Positions 56,325-64,000 of a stretch of 64,000 nucleotides of DNA are shown one piece after another. Both the position numbers and the translations under genes were made by a program. This stretch comes from an uncultured Mediterraneibacter sp. (GTDB lineage: Bacteria; Bacillota; Clostridia; Lachnospirales; Lachnospiraceae). Location of the stretch: assembly GCF_934330165.1 (NCBI RefSeq), contig NZ_CAKRGI010000001.1, positions 124,001 to 188,000 on the forward strand, given 5' to 3'. The notes beneath the pieces were generated by a model. The model searched no databases, was not told the DNA's origin, and saw only the letters and a program-made list of their open reading frames with translations. Each line of letters opens with the position of its first letter. Position 1 is the first letter of the stretch.

Positions 56325-58154
56325 ATGAAGACAAAGCGTGAAGATGTAAGAAATGTTGCAATTATCGCCCATGTTGACCACGGTAAGACAACTCTGGTTG
56401 ACGAGCTTTTAAAGCAAAGCGGTGTATTCCGTGAAAATCAGGAAGTAGAAGAACGTGTCATGGACTCCAACGATATTGAACGTGAGCGTGGAATCACAAT
56501 TCTTTCCAAGAATACTGCCGTACATTATAATGGGGTTAAGATCAATATCATTGATACTCCTGGTCATGCTGATTTTGGCGGAGAGGTAGAGCGTGTCCTT
56601 AAGATGGTAAATGGTGTTGTACTTGTTGTAGATGCCTTTGAGGGAGCTATGCCACAGACCAAATTCGTATTAAGAAAAGCTCTTGAGCTGAACCTCCCGG
56701 TTATTGTATGTATCAACAAAATCGACCGTCCGGAGGCAAGACCTGATGATGTGATCGATGAGGTTCTCGAACTGTTTATTGATCTCGGTGCATCTGATGA
56801 CCAGCTGGAGTGTCCTTTTGTATATGCTTCTGCAAAAGCCGGGGTTGCTGTCCTTGATCTTTCTGATGAAAAGCAGGATATGAAGCCTTTATTTGAGACG
56901 ATCCTTGACTATATTCCGGCACCGGAGGGAGATCCTGAAGCTCCGTCCCAGATGCTCATCAGTACCATCGATTACAATGAATATGTTGGACGTATCGGAG
57001 TTGGTAAGGTTGAAAATGGTACGATCTCAGTCAACCAGGACATGGTTGTTGTGAACCATCATGATCCTGACAAGCAGCAGCGTGTCAAGATTGGTAAACT
57101 TTATGAGTTTGATGGTCTAAACCGTGTGGAAGTAAAAGAAGCTACCATTGGAGCTATTGTTGCCGTATCCGGTATTGCAGATATTTCCATCGGAGATACT
57201 CTCTGCTCTCCTGAGAAACCGGAGGCAATTCCTTTCCAGAAGATCTCAGAGCCTACGATTTCCATGCAGTTCATCGTAAATGACAGTCCGTTTGCCGGAC
57301 AGGAGGGAAAGTTCGTAACTTCCCGTCATCTTCGTGACCGTCTTTTCCGTGAGCTTAATACTGATGTCAGCCTCCGTGTAGAAGAGACTGAGAATGCCGA
57401 CAGTTTCAAAGTTTCCGGTCGTGGGGAGCTTCATCTTTCTGTCCTGATCGAGAATATGCGTCGTGAAGGATACGAGTTTGCAGTAAGTAAAGCAGAAGTT
57501 CTCTACCATACAGATGAAAATGGAAAGAAGACAGAACCTATGGAGCTTGCCTATATTGATGTCCCGGATGAATTCACCGGAGTTGTCATTGAAAAACTCG
57601 GTCAGCGGAAAGGGGAACTTCGCAACATGGCACCTTCCAACGGAGGTTATACCCGTCTTGAGTTCCTGATTCCTGCACGTGGCCTGATCGGATACCGTGG
57701 TGAGTTCATGACCGATACAAAGGGAAATGGTATCATCAATACAAGTTTTGAAGGATATGCTCCATATAAAGGAGATATCCAGTACCGTAAGCAGGGATCT
57801 CTGATCGCATTCGAAACCGGTGAGTCTGTAACTTACGGACTTTACAGTGCCCAGGAACGTGGTACTCTCTTTATTGGTGCAGGTGAAAAAGTTTATTCTG
57901 GAATGGTCATCGGACAGAATGGTAAGGCAGAAGATATCGAGCTGAATGTCTGCAAGACAAAGCATCTGACCAACACCCGTTCTTCCAGTGCTGATGAGGC
58001 ACTCCGCCTGACTCCGCCACGTATTTTAAGTTTGGAACAGGCACTTGATTTTATTGATACAGATGAGCTTCTGGAAGTTACTCCTAAGAATCTCCGTATC
58101 CGCAAGAAAATCCTGGATTCGAGAATGAGAAAGCGTAGTATGATCAATAAATAA
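56325..58154 (+). CDS. typA: Ribosome-associated GTPase TypA/BipA
   Basis: 609 residues from the ATG at 56325 (a GTG four codons earlier is less typical of the family, which begins MKTKREDVRN). G1 is AHVDHGKTT near residue 15, the switch region is ERGITILSKNTAVHY, G3 is DTPGHADFGGEVERVL and G4 is INKIDRPEARP. C-terminal domains are intact (PARGLIGYRGEFMTDTKGNG, TKHLTNTRSSSADEALRLTP). BipA helps 50S assembly and stress adaptation, especially in the cold. It is followed by hpf after 194 bp. Confidence 0.97.
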   Translation: MKTKREDVRNVAIIAHVDHGKTTLVDELLKQSGVFRENQEVEERVMDSNDIERERGITILSKNTAVHYNGVKINIIDTPGHADFGGEVERVLKMVNGVVLVVDAFEGAMPQTKFVLRKALELNLPVIVCINKIDRPEARPDDVIDEVLELFIDLGASDDQLECPFVYASAKAGVAVLDLSDEKQDMKPLFETILDYIPAPEGDPEAPSQMLISTIDYNEYVGRIGVGKVENGTISVNQDMVVVNHHDPDKQQRVKIGKLYEFDGLNRVEVKEATIGAIVAVSGIADISIGDTLCSPEKPEAIPFQKISEPTISMQFIVNDSPFAGQEGKFVTSRHLRDRLFRELNTDVSLRVEETENADSFKVSGRGELHLSVLIENMRREGYEFAVSKAEVLYHTDENGKKTEPMELAYIDVPDEFTGVVIEKLGQRKGELRNMAPSNGGYTRLEFLIPARGLIGYRGEFMTDTKGNGIINTSFEGYAPYKGDIQYRKQGSLIAFETGESVTYGLYSAQERGTLFIGAGEKVYSGMVIGQNGKAEDIELNVCKTKHLTNTRSSSADEALRLTPPRILSLEQALDFIDTDELLEVTPKNLRIRKKILDSRMRKRSMINK

Positions 58155-58348
58155 TTTGTTCACAGCAACAGTTGCAACATCCTTTCATATAGAAGATATT
58201 GTCGCACACTTCCGGTCAATTCTCAGTTTTTTCTGAATTTGACCGGATTTCTTATATACAGACACAGAAGTTTATGTTATAATATGTCCATAATACAGAT
58301 AGAACTCACCATTTCTTCTGTATAATTCGAACAAAGGAGTTGAGCAGC

Positions 58349-58909
58349 ATGAATTTTATTATCAGCGGAAAAAATATTGAGGTAACACCGGGATTAAAGG
58401 ATGCTATCGAACAGAAATTAGGAAAACTTGAAAGGTACTTCACTCCTGAGACAGAAATTAATGTAACTCTCAGCGTTGAAAAAGGACGTCAGAAGATTGA
58501 GGTTACGATTCCGGTAAAAGGAAATATCATTCGTTCTGAACAGACCAGTGATAATATGTATGTCTCCATTGATCTTGTAGAAGAGGTCATCGAGCGTCAG
58601 CTTCGCAAATATAAGAATAAGCTGGTAGCCCGCAGCCAGGGACACCCTACTTCCTATGCATCTACTGGAAATAGCTTCAGAAAAGAATTTTTCGAGACAG
58701 AAGATGACGCAGCAGAGGATGACGAAATCCGTATTGTTCGCACAAAGAAATTCGGCATCAAGCCTATGTTTCCTGAGGATGCCTGCATCCAGATGGAACT
58801 GCTCGGACATAGTTTCTTCGTATTCTCCAACGCAGAGACTGACGAAGTAAATGTAGTATATAAAAGAAAAGATGGTTCTTTCGGTCTGATCGAGCCTGAA
58901 TTTTCATAA
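58349..58909 (+). CDS. hpf: Long-form ribosome hibernation promoting factor
   Basis: 186 residues from the ATG at 58349 (AAAGGAG ten bases upstream). The N-terminal HPF/YfiA domain (NFIISGKNIEVTPGLKDAIE to about residue 100) binds the 30S decoding centre. A linker leads to the C-terminal dimerisation domain (RIVRTKKFGIKPMFPEDACI, then LLGHSFFVFSNAETDEVNVV) that pairs two ribosomes into 100S particles. A -10-like TATAAT near 58277 fits its own promoter. Confidence 0.95.
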   Translation: MNFIISGKNIEVTPGLKDAIEQKLGKLERYFTPETEINVTLSVEKGRQKIEVTIPVKGNIIRSEQTSDNMYVSIDLVEEVIERQLRKYKNKLVARSQGHPTSYASTGNSFRKEFFETEDDAAEDDEIRIVRTKKFGIKPMFPEDACIQMELLGHSFFVFSNAETDEVNVVYKRKDGSFGLIEPEFS

Positions 58910-58945
58910 TCCATATGTAGTGTTCCGTTAACCGGAACGGTTAAA

Positions 58946-58990
58946 AGACCTGCGGTCAGGAGATTTTTTCCCGACCGCAGGTCTCTTTTT
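58946..58990 (+). terminator. Intrinsic terminator after hpf
   Basis: AGACCTGCGGTC (58946-58957) is perfectly complementary to GACCGCAGGTCT (58973-58984), followed by CTTTTT. A smaller hairpin, GTTCCG with CGGAAC (58922-58937), precedes it. Confidence 0.9.
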
Positions 58991-59086
58991 ATATCAAAAT
59001 AACTCAGGACAGTTCCAGTGACATATCCAGTAACAGGCTCTCCGCATTGCCATACTCATCGACAGAATTTTATTACTGCCTTCTCT

Positions 59087-59752
59087 CTACTCTTCCACCC
59101 ACTCTGAAAAAATACGGATACCATCTTCCGTCTGTGCAAACCAACACTGAAACGTTTCATCCAGAACCGCCTGTCCATTTGTTCCTTCCATCAGATCTGC
59201 TTTCAGACCTTTCATCTGCTCCACCGGAACTAAAGCCGTCAACTCCACTTTATCTGTATATACCGGATCTAACTGGATCACATCCCGGCTTGCAAGCAGA
59301 TACTGTATTTTCCCTAGATCCGTGTACTCTGCCCGGATCAACAGTTTAATTCCATGGATTCTGGTTATACTTTCACTATGTTCCAGTCCGTCTATGGCCG
59401 CAGATGTATAAGCCCTGACCAGTCCACCTGTTCCAAGCAATGTTCCTCCAAAATATCTCGTCACGATGACAAGTACATCCGTCAGCTTTCTCCCCCGGAT
59501 CACTTCCAAAATTGGCTTTCCGGCTGTTCCTGCCGGTTCACCGTCATCGCTCATTCTCTCAGCAGCCGGATTTCTTCCAAGAACATATGCCCAGCAGTGA
59601 TGTCTTGCATCCCAATATTTTTTTCTCGTCTCCTCCAGGATCTGAGCAGCCTGCTCTTCAGATTCTATTGGATAGACTTCTGCTATAAAACGAGATTTTT
59701 TTTCAATAATCTCTCCTGTACCACCTCTGTATACTGTCTGATAACTTTCCAC
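59087..59752 (-). CDS. yigZ: YigZ/IMPACT family protein
   Basis: 221 residues from a GTG at 59752 with AAGGAG just upstream; an open frame continues to 59821 but its first 23 residues look non-native. The IMPACT domain shows EKKSRFIAEVYPIESEEQA, DARHHCWAYVLG and MSDDGEPAGTAGKPILEVI, with TRYFGGTLLGTGGLVRAYT. The C-terminal DUF1949 domain follows. The molecular function of YigZ is not established; a translation-regulator link is proposed from the eukaryotic IMPACT protein. Confidence 0.9.
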   Translation of the reverse strand: MESYQTVYRGGTGEIIEKKSRFIAEVYPIESEEQAAQILEETRKKYWDARHHCWAYVLGRNPAAERMSDDGEPAGTAGKPILEVIRGRKLTDVLVIVTRYFGGTLLGTGGLVRAYTSAAIDGLEHSESITRIHGIKLLIRAEYTDLGKIQYLLASRDVIQLDPVYTDKVELTALVPVEQMKGLKADLMEGTNGQAVLDETFQCWFAQTEDGIRIFSEWVEE

Positions 59753-59928
59753 CTGTTGCTCCTTTTCATTTTTCTCAAGCTTGCTATCTCCTATGATATA
59801 CATCTGCCCATGAAACTGCAAGATTTTCTTAAATTTTACTTTTCAAAATATGAACTTTTTATTTTTAGCTTTATTTAAAAAGGTAAGTTTGATATAATCA
59901 TAGAAGTGAAAAAAGGAGGATTTTATTC

Positions 59929-62427
59929 GTGAATTATGGAAAATCGAATCTTTCAAGAAGAAAGAAGCGGATTTCTTCTAAAAAGAGAATGAAAAAGAAG
60001 CGTGTCGGTGTCCGTTTATTTAAGGCATTTGTTCTGTGCGTCCTTTTGCTCGGGATCGTCGGTGTTGCCGCAGGTGGTGTGTTTGTCAAGCATGTCATTG
60101 ATAATACACCGGAAGTTACCGCTAAGGATATCCTTCCTCAGGGATATACGACATCCATTGTAGATCAGAACGGAACCGTGCTGGAGCAGCTTAAAGATTC
60201 TGATTCCAACCGTGTATACAAGAAATATGACGAAATTTCCAAGTATATGGGTGATGCTTTTGTTGCCATCGAGGATGAACGTTTCTATAAGCACAACGGA
60301 ATCGATCTCCAGGGAATCATCCGTGCAGGAGTTGTAGGTGTCACTCACGGCTTTCATTTCACAGAAGGTGCCAGTACTCTGACCCAGCAGCTCATTAAAA
60401 ATAATGTATTCCCTAACTTTGTCAATGAGACAAATTCTGAACGTTTTGAGCGTAAGATACAGGAACAGTATCTCGCTCTCAAGATTGAAAAGCAGATGTC
60501 AAAAAAAGAAATTCTGGAAGCATACATGAATACCATCAATCTCGGTCAGGGATGTCTTGGTGTCCAGACTGCCGCAAAGCGTTATTTCAATAAAGATGCT
60601 GCAGATCTTACTCTTTCAGAATGTGCCGTTATTGCAGGCATCACCCAGAGTCCATCCGGGAATGATCCGGTCAAGCACCCGGATGTCAATGCCAGGCGTC
60701 GTGAAAAAGTACTGAACAATATGAAGAAACTCGGTTTCATCAATCAGACAGAATATGACGAAGCCATGGCCGATAATGTTTACGACCGGATTTTAGAGAC
60801 GGCAGCCAATACGCAGACAAGCAAGCCATACAGCTATTTTGTAGATGCTCTGATCAAGCAGATTGTAAAAGATCTGGTGAATAAAAAAGGCTACTCTGAA
60901 ACGCAGGCTTACAATCTACTCTACAGTGGCGGACTTACGATCACAGCTACTCAGGACGCTGATATCCAGTCAATCTGCGATGAGGAAGTTGCCAATGTAG
61001 ATAATTACCTTGCCGGAAGTGAATGGGGACTTGATTACGCACTTACAGTCCATCATACAGACGGTACTTCTGAGAACTACAGTAAGGAACAGCTTGCAGC
61101 CTATATTTCCAGTACAACCGGAGATCAATATCCTCTCGTATTCGGTACGCAGGATGCAGCCCAGAATGCAATCAACAATTATAAGAGTACTCTGAACATT
61201 GATGAGGCAGCCGGAGATACTGTAGATGAACGGATCGAGCTTTCCCCACAGCCACAGGCTTCTGTCGTTGTGATGGATCAGTATACTGGACAGATTAAAG
61301 CTATGGTCGGTGGACGTGGCGAAAAGACTTCCAGTCTTTCCCTGAACCGTGCAACTGATTCTTACAGACAGCCGGGATCCTGTTTCAAGATCCTGGCATC
61401 CTATGCACCTGCTCTCAATGAAAATAAACTGACCCTTGCTACTACGATTGATGATGAACCGTATGAATACAAAAATGGTCAGGAAGTTAAGAACTGGGAC
61501 AAAAAGTATATCGGTGCAACCAGAGTCCGCTATGGAATCGAGCATTCCATGAACGTGCTTGCTGTAAAGACTCTGACGGATTATGTAGGAGAAACTGAGA
61601 GTTATGACTATCTTCTCAACTTCGGATTTACAACACTGACCGATGCCGACAAGAATTCCCAGGCCAAAGCACTCGGAGGACTGACTCTCGGTGTCTACAA
61701 TACAGAACTGACCGCAGCTTACGCAGCGATCGCCAATGGTGGAACTTATATAGAACCTACTCTGTATACCCAGATTCTTGACCATGATGGCAATGTTCTT
61801 CTGGATAACACCACTCCTTTGAGCCACAAGGTCATCAAAGACTCCACTGCTTATCTTCTTACCAGTGCAATGGAAGATGTTGTGAACGGTGCAGGAGGAA
61901 CCGGAGGTTCGGCTCGTCTGAGCAATATGCCTGTTGCTGCAAAGACCGGTACCAGCCAGGAAAGCAATGACCTTTGGATCGCTGCCTATACACCATATTA
62001 TACAGCTTCCGTATGGGGTGGATATGATGAATCAAAAACCATGAGCAACCTGAGTCAGAGCTGGCATCAGAAATTGTGGAAAAATATCATGGAACGAGTT
62101 CAGGAAAAGAAAAGTCTTGCATATAAAGATTTCGAGATTCCTTCTTCTGTTGTCCAGAAGACAATCTGTACCAGAACCGGACTTCTCGCTACCGGCAGTT
62201 GTCCTTCTCTGACAGAGTATTTCGCAAAAGATAATGCTCCAACCCAGAGTTGTTCCGGTCATTATGTTGCACCGGAACCATCCGATGATGATCCTTCTGT
62301 TGAAGATCCTGGTAATTCTGATGATTCGAATAACTCTGCAAATGGTGACGATTCTTCCGGAACGAACGGTGATAGCGGTGGAACTGTTCCTGCTCCGTCT
62401 GAACCGAATGTTCAGCCTGCACCGTAA
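59929..62427 (+). CDS. Class A penicillin-binding protein (PBP1A type)
   Basis: 832 residues, GTG start behind AAAAGGAGG. A basic cytoplasmic N-terminus and one membrane helix (AFVLCVLLLGIVGVAAGGVF) are followed by the GT51 glycosyltransferase (AIEDERFYKHNGIDLQGIIR, GASTLTQQLIKNN, EAYMNTINLGQG). The transpeptidase has SxxK at about 482 (RQPGSCFKI), SMN in GIEHSMNVLAV and KTGTS near 671. It polymerises and crosslinks peptidoglycan. The tail is Asp, Ser, Asn and Pro-rich and disordered. An extended -10 (TGA then TATAAT near 59893) lies just upstream. Confidence 0.96.
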   Translation: MNYGKSNLSRRKKRISSKKRMKKKRVGVRLFKAFVLCVLLLGIVGVAAGGVFVKHVIDNTPEVTAKDILPQGYTTSIVDQNGTVLEQLKDSDSNRVYKKYDEISKYMGDAFVAIEDERFYKHNGIDLQGIIRAGVVGVTHGFHFTEGASTLTQQLIKNNVFPNFVNETNSERFERKIQEQYLALKIEKQMSKKEILEAYMNTINLGQGCLGVQTAAKRYFNKDAADLTLSECAVIAGITQSPSGNDPVKHPDVNARRREKVLNNMKKLGFINQTEYDEAMADNVYDRILETAANTQTSKPYSYFVDALIKQIVKDLVNKKGYSETQAYNLLYSGGLTITATQDADIQSICDEEVANVDNYLAGSEWGLDYALTVHHTDGTSENYSKEQLAAYISSTTGDQYPLVFGTQDAAQNAINNYKSTLNIDEAAGDTVDERIELSPQPQASVVVMDQYTGQIKAMVGGRGEKTSSLSLNRATDSYRQPGSCFKILASYAPALNENKLTLATTIDDEPYEYKNGQEVKNWDKKYIGATRVRYGIEHSMNVLAVKTLTDYVGETESYDYLLNFGFTTLTDADKNSQAKALGGLTLGVYNTELTAAYAAIANGGTYIEPTLYTQILDHDGNVLLDNTTPLSHKVIKDSTAYLLTSAMEDVVNGAGGTGGSARLSNMPVAAKTGTSQESNDLWIAAYTPYYTASVWGGYDESKTMSNLSQSWHQKLWKNIMERVQEKKSLAYKDFEIPSSVVQKTICTRTGLLATGSCPSLTEYFAKDNAPTQSCSGHYVAPEPSDDDPSVEDPGNSDDSNNSANGDDSSGTNGDSGGTVPAPSEPNVQPAP

Positions 62428-62446
62428 TTCGTAATACTGACAAAAA

Positions 62447-62497
62447 TAAAATAAACTGCTGTGGAACATTCATCTATGCTCTACAGCAGTTTATTTT
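62447..62497. terminator. Bidirectional terminator between the PBP gene and glk
   Basis: AAATAAACTGCTGT (from about 62448) pairs with ACAGCAGTTTATTTTT (62483-62498). T-runs on both sides let it end the convergent PBP and glucokinase transcripts. Confidence 0.85.
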
Positions 62498-62563
62498 TAC
62501 AGGATTCTATCCTTTTCTTTTTTAATCACTTTTTTTATATCATTATGCACTGACTATCTGTCC

Positions 62564-63499
62564 TTAATCTTCCAGAACCATCTTTGCCGCACCGCAAATT
62601 CCTGCATCATTTCCTAATGTAGCAAGTGCAAATTTTACATTCTGGCTTGCAAAGAACGCTCTGTCCTTAAACGGCTTTTCAATAAATGGAAGCAGTACAT
62701 CTCCTGCCTTGGAAACTCCCCCGCCAATTACAAAGATTGCCGGATCAAGTACTGCTGCGATATTTGCAAGTGCATGTCCTAAATACTCTCCCATCTCTGT
62801 AGCGATCTCTGTAGCAACTTCATCACCCTCTTTTACAGCATCAAATACTGCCTTTGCAGAAAGCTCTTCCTTTTTCAAAAGTGTTGATCTTGTCTCTGAC
62901 TCCAGTTTCTCTGCTGCAAGACGGACGATTCCCGTTGCAGATGCATACTGTTCCAGGCATCCGTAGTTTCCACATCCACACTGCTTTGTCTCATGGTAAT
63001 TCACACACATATGACCGATCTCTCCACCGGCTCCGAACTGTCCGACTACTATTTTTCCGCCAACGATCACACCACCGCCGACACCTGTTCCAAGTGTCAC
63101 CATTACGAGATTCTTGCATCCGGCTCCGCCGCCTTTCCACATTTCACCAAGTGCTGCCACATTTGCGTCATTTCCAAATGTAGCTTTCATTCCGGTCAGC
63201 TCTTCCAGTTCTTTTTTTGCTTCTTTGTATTTCCATCCAAGATTGGCACTTCCATTTACCACACCTTCTGCTGTAACCGGTGCAGGAACTCCGACTCCGA
63301 TTCCCTTGATATCCTCTTTCGTCAGATGATGCTCTTCCATCTTCCTGCTGATCGCTGCTGCAACATCAGGAAGGATCGCTTTTCCTTCGTCTTCCGTCTT
63401 TGTCACAATTTCCCATTTATCTCTGATATCACCATTCTCAGTAAATAACCCCATCTTTACTGTCGTACCACCGATATCTACGCCAAAACAATACTTCAT
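62564..63499 (-). CDS. glcK: ROK family glucokinase
   Basis: 311 residues from the ATG at 63499 (GGAG eleven bases upstream; an ATG eight codons earlier is less likely). The ATP loop is FGVDIGGTTVKMGLFTENG. The sugar-binding and catalytic region is FGNDANVAALGEMWKGGG, followed by LGTGVGGGVIVGGKIVVGQ. The ROK zinc motif CGCGNYGCLEQYASATG is intact. It phosphorylates glucose, the route needed for sugars entering without the PTS. It lies 61 bp after hprK on the same strand, joining sugar phosphorylation with catabolite control. Confidence 0.92.
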   Translation of the reverse strand: MKYCFGVDIGGTTVKMGLFTENGDIRDKWEIVTKTEDEGKAILPDVAAAISRKMEEHHLTKEDIKGIGVGVPAPVTAEGVVNGSANLGWKYKEAKKELEELTGMKATFGNDANVAALGEMWKGGGAGCKNLVMVTLGTGVGGGVIVGGKIVVGQFGAGGEIGHMCVNYHETKQCGCGNYGCLEQYASATGIVRLAAEKLESETRSTLLKKEELSAKAVFDAVKEGDEVATEIATEMGEYLGHALANIAAVLDPAIFVIGGGVSKAGDVLLPFIEKPFKDRAFFASQNVKFALATLGNDAGICGAAKMVLED

Positions 63500-63560
63500 C
63501 CTTCTTCTCCACTCCTTTTTCAAATTTTCATCTTACGGGGAATTCTCTGTCCCCTGCTTT

Positions 63561-64000
63561 CTATTGTCTCTTTTTTGCAAGATTCTCCTGCACACGCTTA
63601 TAGAGTTCCTGTGCGGCATTATACCCCATCTGCTTCTGCCTGTGGTTTACTGCTGCTGACTCTACGATAATCGCAAGATTCCTTCCCGGACGGATCGGAA
63701 TATTGTGGCATACTACCTTGTTGCCAAGGAACTCTGTATACTCTTCTTCCAGTCCCAGCCGGTCATACTCTTTCTCTCTACTCCAGTCTTCCAGCGTGAT
63801 CACCAGATCGATATTCTGCGTCTCTCTGACACTCTGCACACCAAACATCGACTTAACATCTACGATACCGATTCCCCGAAGTTCGATGAAATGTCTTGTA
63901 ATATCCGGTGCAGAACCCACCAGTGTCTCATCACTGACCTTGCGGATCTCAACTACATCATCTGTCACCAGACGATGACCTCGCTTAATCAGTTCCAAGG
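63561..64000 (-). CDS. hprK: HPr kinase/phosphorylase, N-terminus beyond right edge
   Basis: Only the C-terminal 146 or so residues are in the window. The frame is open to the edge, and the apparent start at 63998 is an internal Leu codon. [20 protein letters not shown] is the region just after the Walker A loop of Hpr[21 protein letters not shown] and [20 protein letters not shown] are further family signatures, the latter from the C-terminal phosphorylase-linked region. HprK phosphorylates Ser46 of HPr (Ser50 in the HPr near the left end of this window) in response to fructose-1,6-bisphosphate. Confidence 0.93.
   Translation of the reverse strand, partial: LELIKRGHRLVTDDVVEIRKVSDETLVGSAPDITRHFIELRGIGIVDVKSMFGVQSVRETQNIDLVITLEDWSREKEYDRLGLEEEYTEFLGNKVVCHNIPIRPGRNLAIIVESAAVNHRQKQMGYNAAQELYKRVQENLAKKRQ

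Noticed and set aside
1..64000. tRNA or rRNA genes, prophage or complete insertion sequences
   Set aside because: None recognised on reading either strand; intergenic spaces are short and explained by promoters, terminators or the CRISPR elements.

Overview
The window looks like a chromosomal stretch of a Gram-positive Clostridia, most likely a Lachnospiraceae gut anaerobe. Evidence is the moderate-to-low GC, strong AGGAGG-type ribosome binding sites, the order trigger factor / clpP / clpX / lon / engB, the CdaA-CdaR pair, an HPr kinase, a class III fructose-1,6-bisphosphatase, and a surface protein with a VPTGD-type anchor. Most genes lie on the minus strand. I see no tRNA, rRNA, complete insertion sequence or prophage.

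Layout. 1-6115: envelope and signalling genes (LCP protein cut by the left edge, nucleotidyltransferase, HPr, CdaR, CdaA, two unknown membrane proteins). 6172-15204: ComF, RecD2, MreB, UvrA, UvrB. 15540-27729: a complete type I-C CRISPR-Cas locus, with a recombinase remnant, a 44-repeat array, leader, cas2, cas1, cas4, cas7, cas8c, cas5c, a two-gene inserted module, a 420-bp intergenic region and cas3. 28063-32845: MATE exporter, FAD-dependent dehydrogenase, AI-2E-family membrane protein, EngB. 32857-38587: Lon, ClpX, ClpP, trigger factor. 38705-45646: DJ-1 protein, CYTH protein, XRE regulator, homoserine dehydrogenase, RF2 (with a programmed frameshift) and SecA. 45749-51522: a eukaryotic-type HisA, a lipoprotein, a short sigma-70 factor, FBPase, DapB and an SSB-like protein. 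51751-55980: a large anchored metallophosphoesterase. 56325-64000: BipA, HPF, YigZ, a class A PBP, ROK glucokinase and HPr kinase (cut by the right edge).

The exciting part is 24270-25581. Between cas3 and cas5c sit a DUF3990-type ADP-ribosyltransferase-fold protein (toxin-like) and an overlapping partner gene, translationally coupled to cas5c and so to the rest of the effector operon. Upstream, on the opposite strand, is what reads as a stand-alone crRNA-like gene: a near-consensus promoter, a predicted 5' end exactly at a shortened CRISPR repeat (a hairpin plus the exact 11-nt type I-C crRNA handle), a spacer-like segment, and an intrinsic terminator in place of a second repeat. The first 21 nt of the spacer-like segment match 17 of 21 positions of a site next to a TTC PAM, and that site covers the -35 box of the toxin/cas promoter. 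This is the architecture of a CRISPR-guarded toxin (CreTA-like) and of a cas autorepressor (CreR-like) combined, in a type I-C locus with an enzyme-type toxin candidate. The sequence supports the parts directly; the function is inference.
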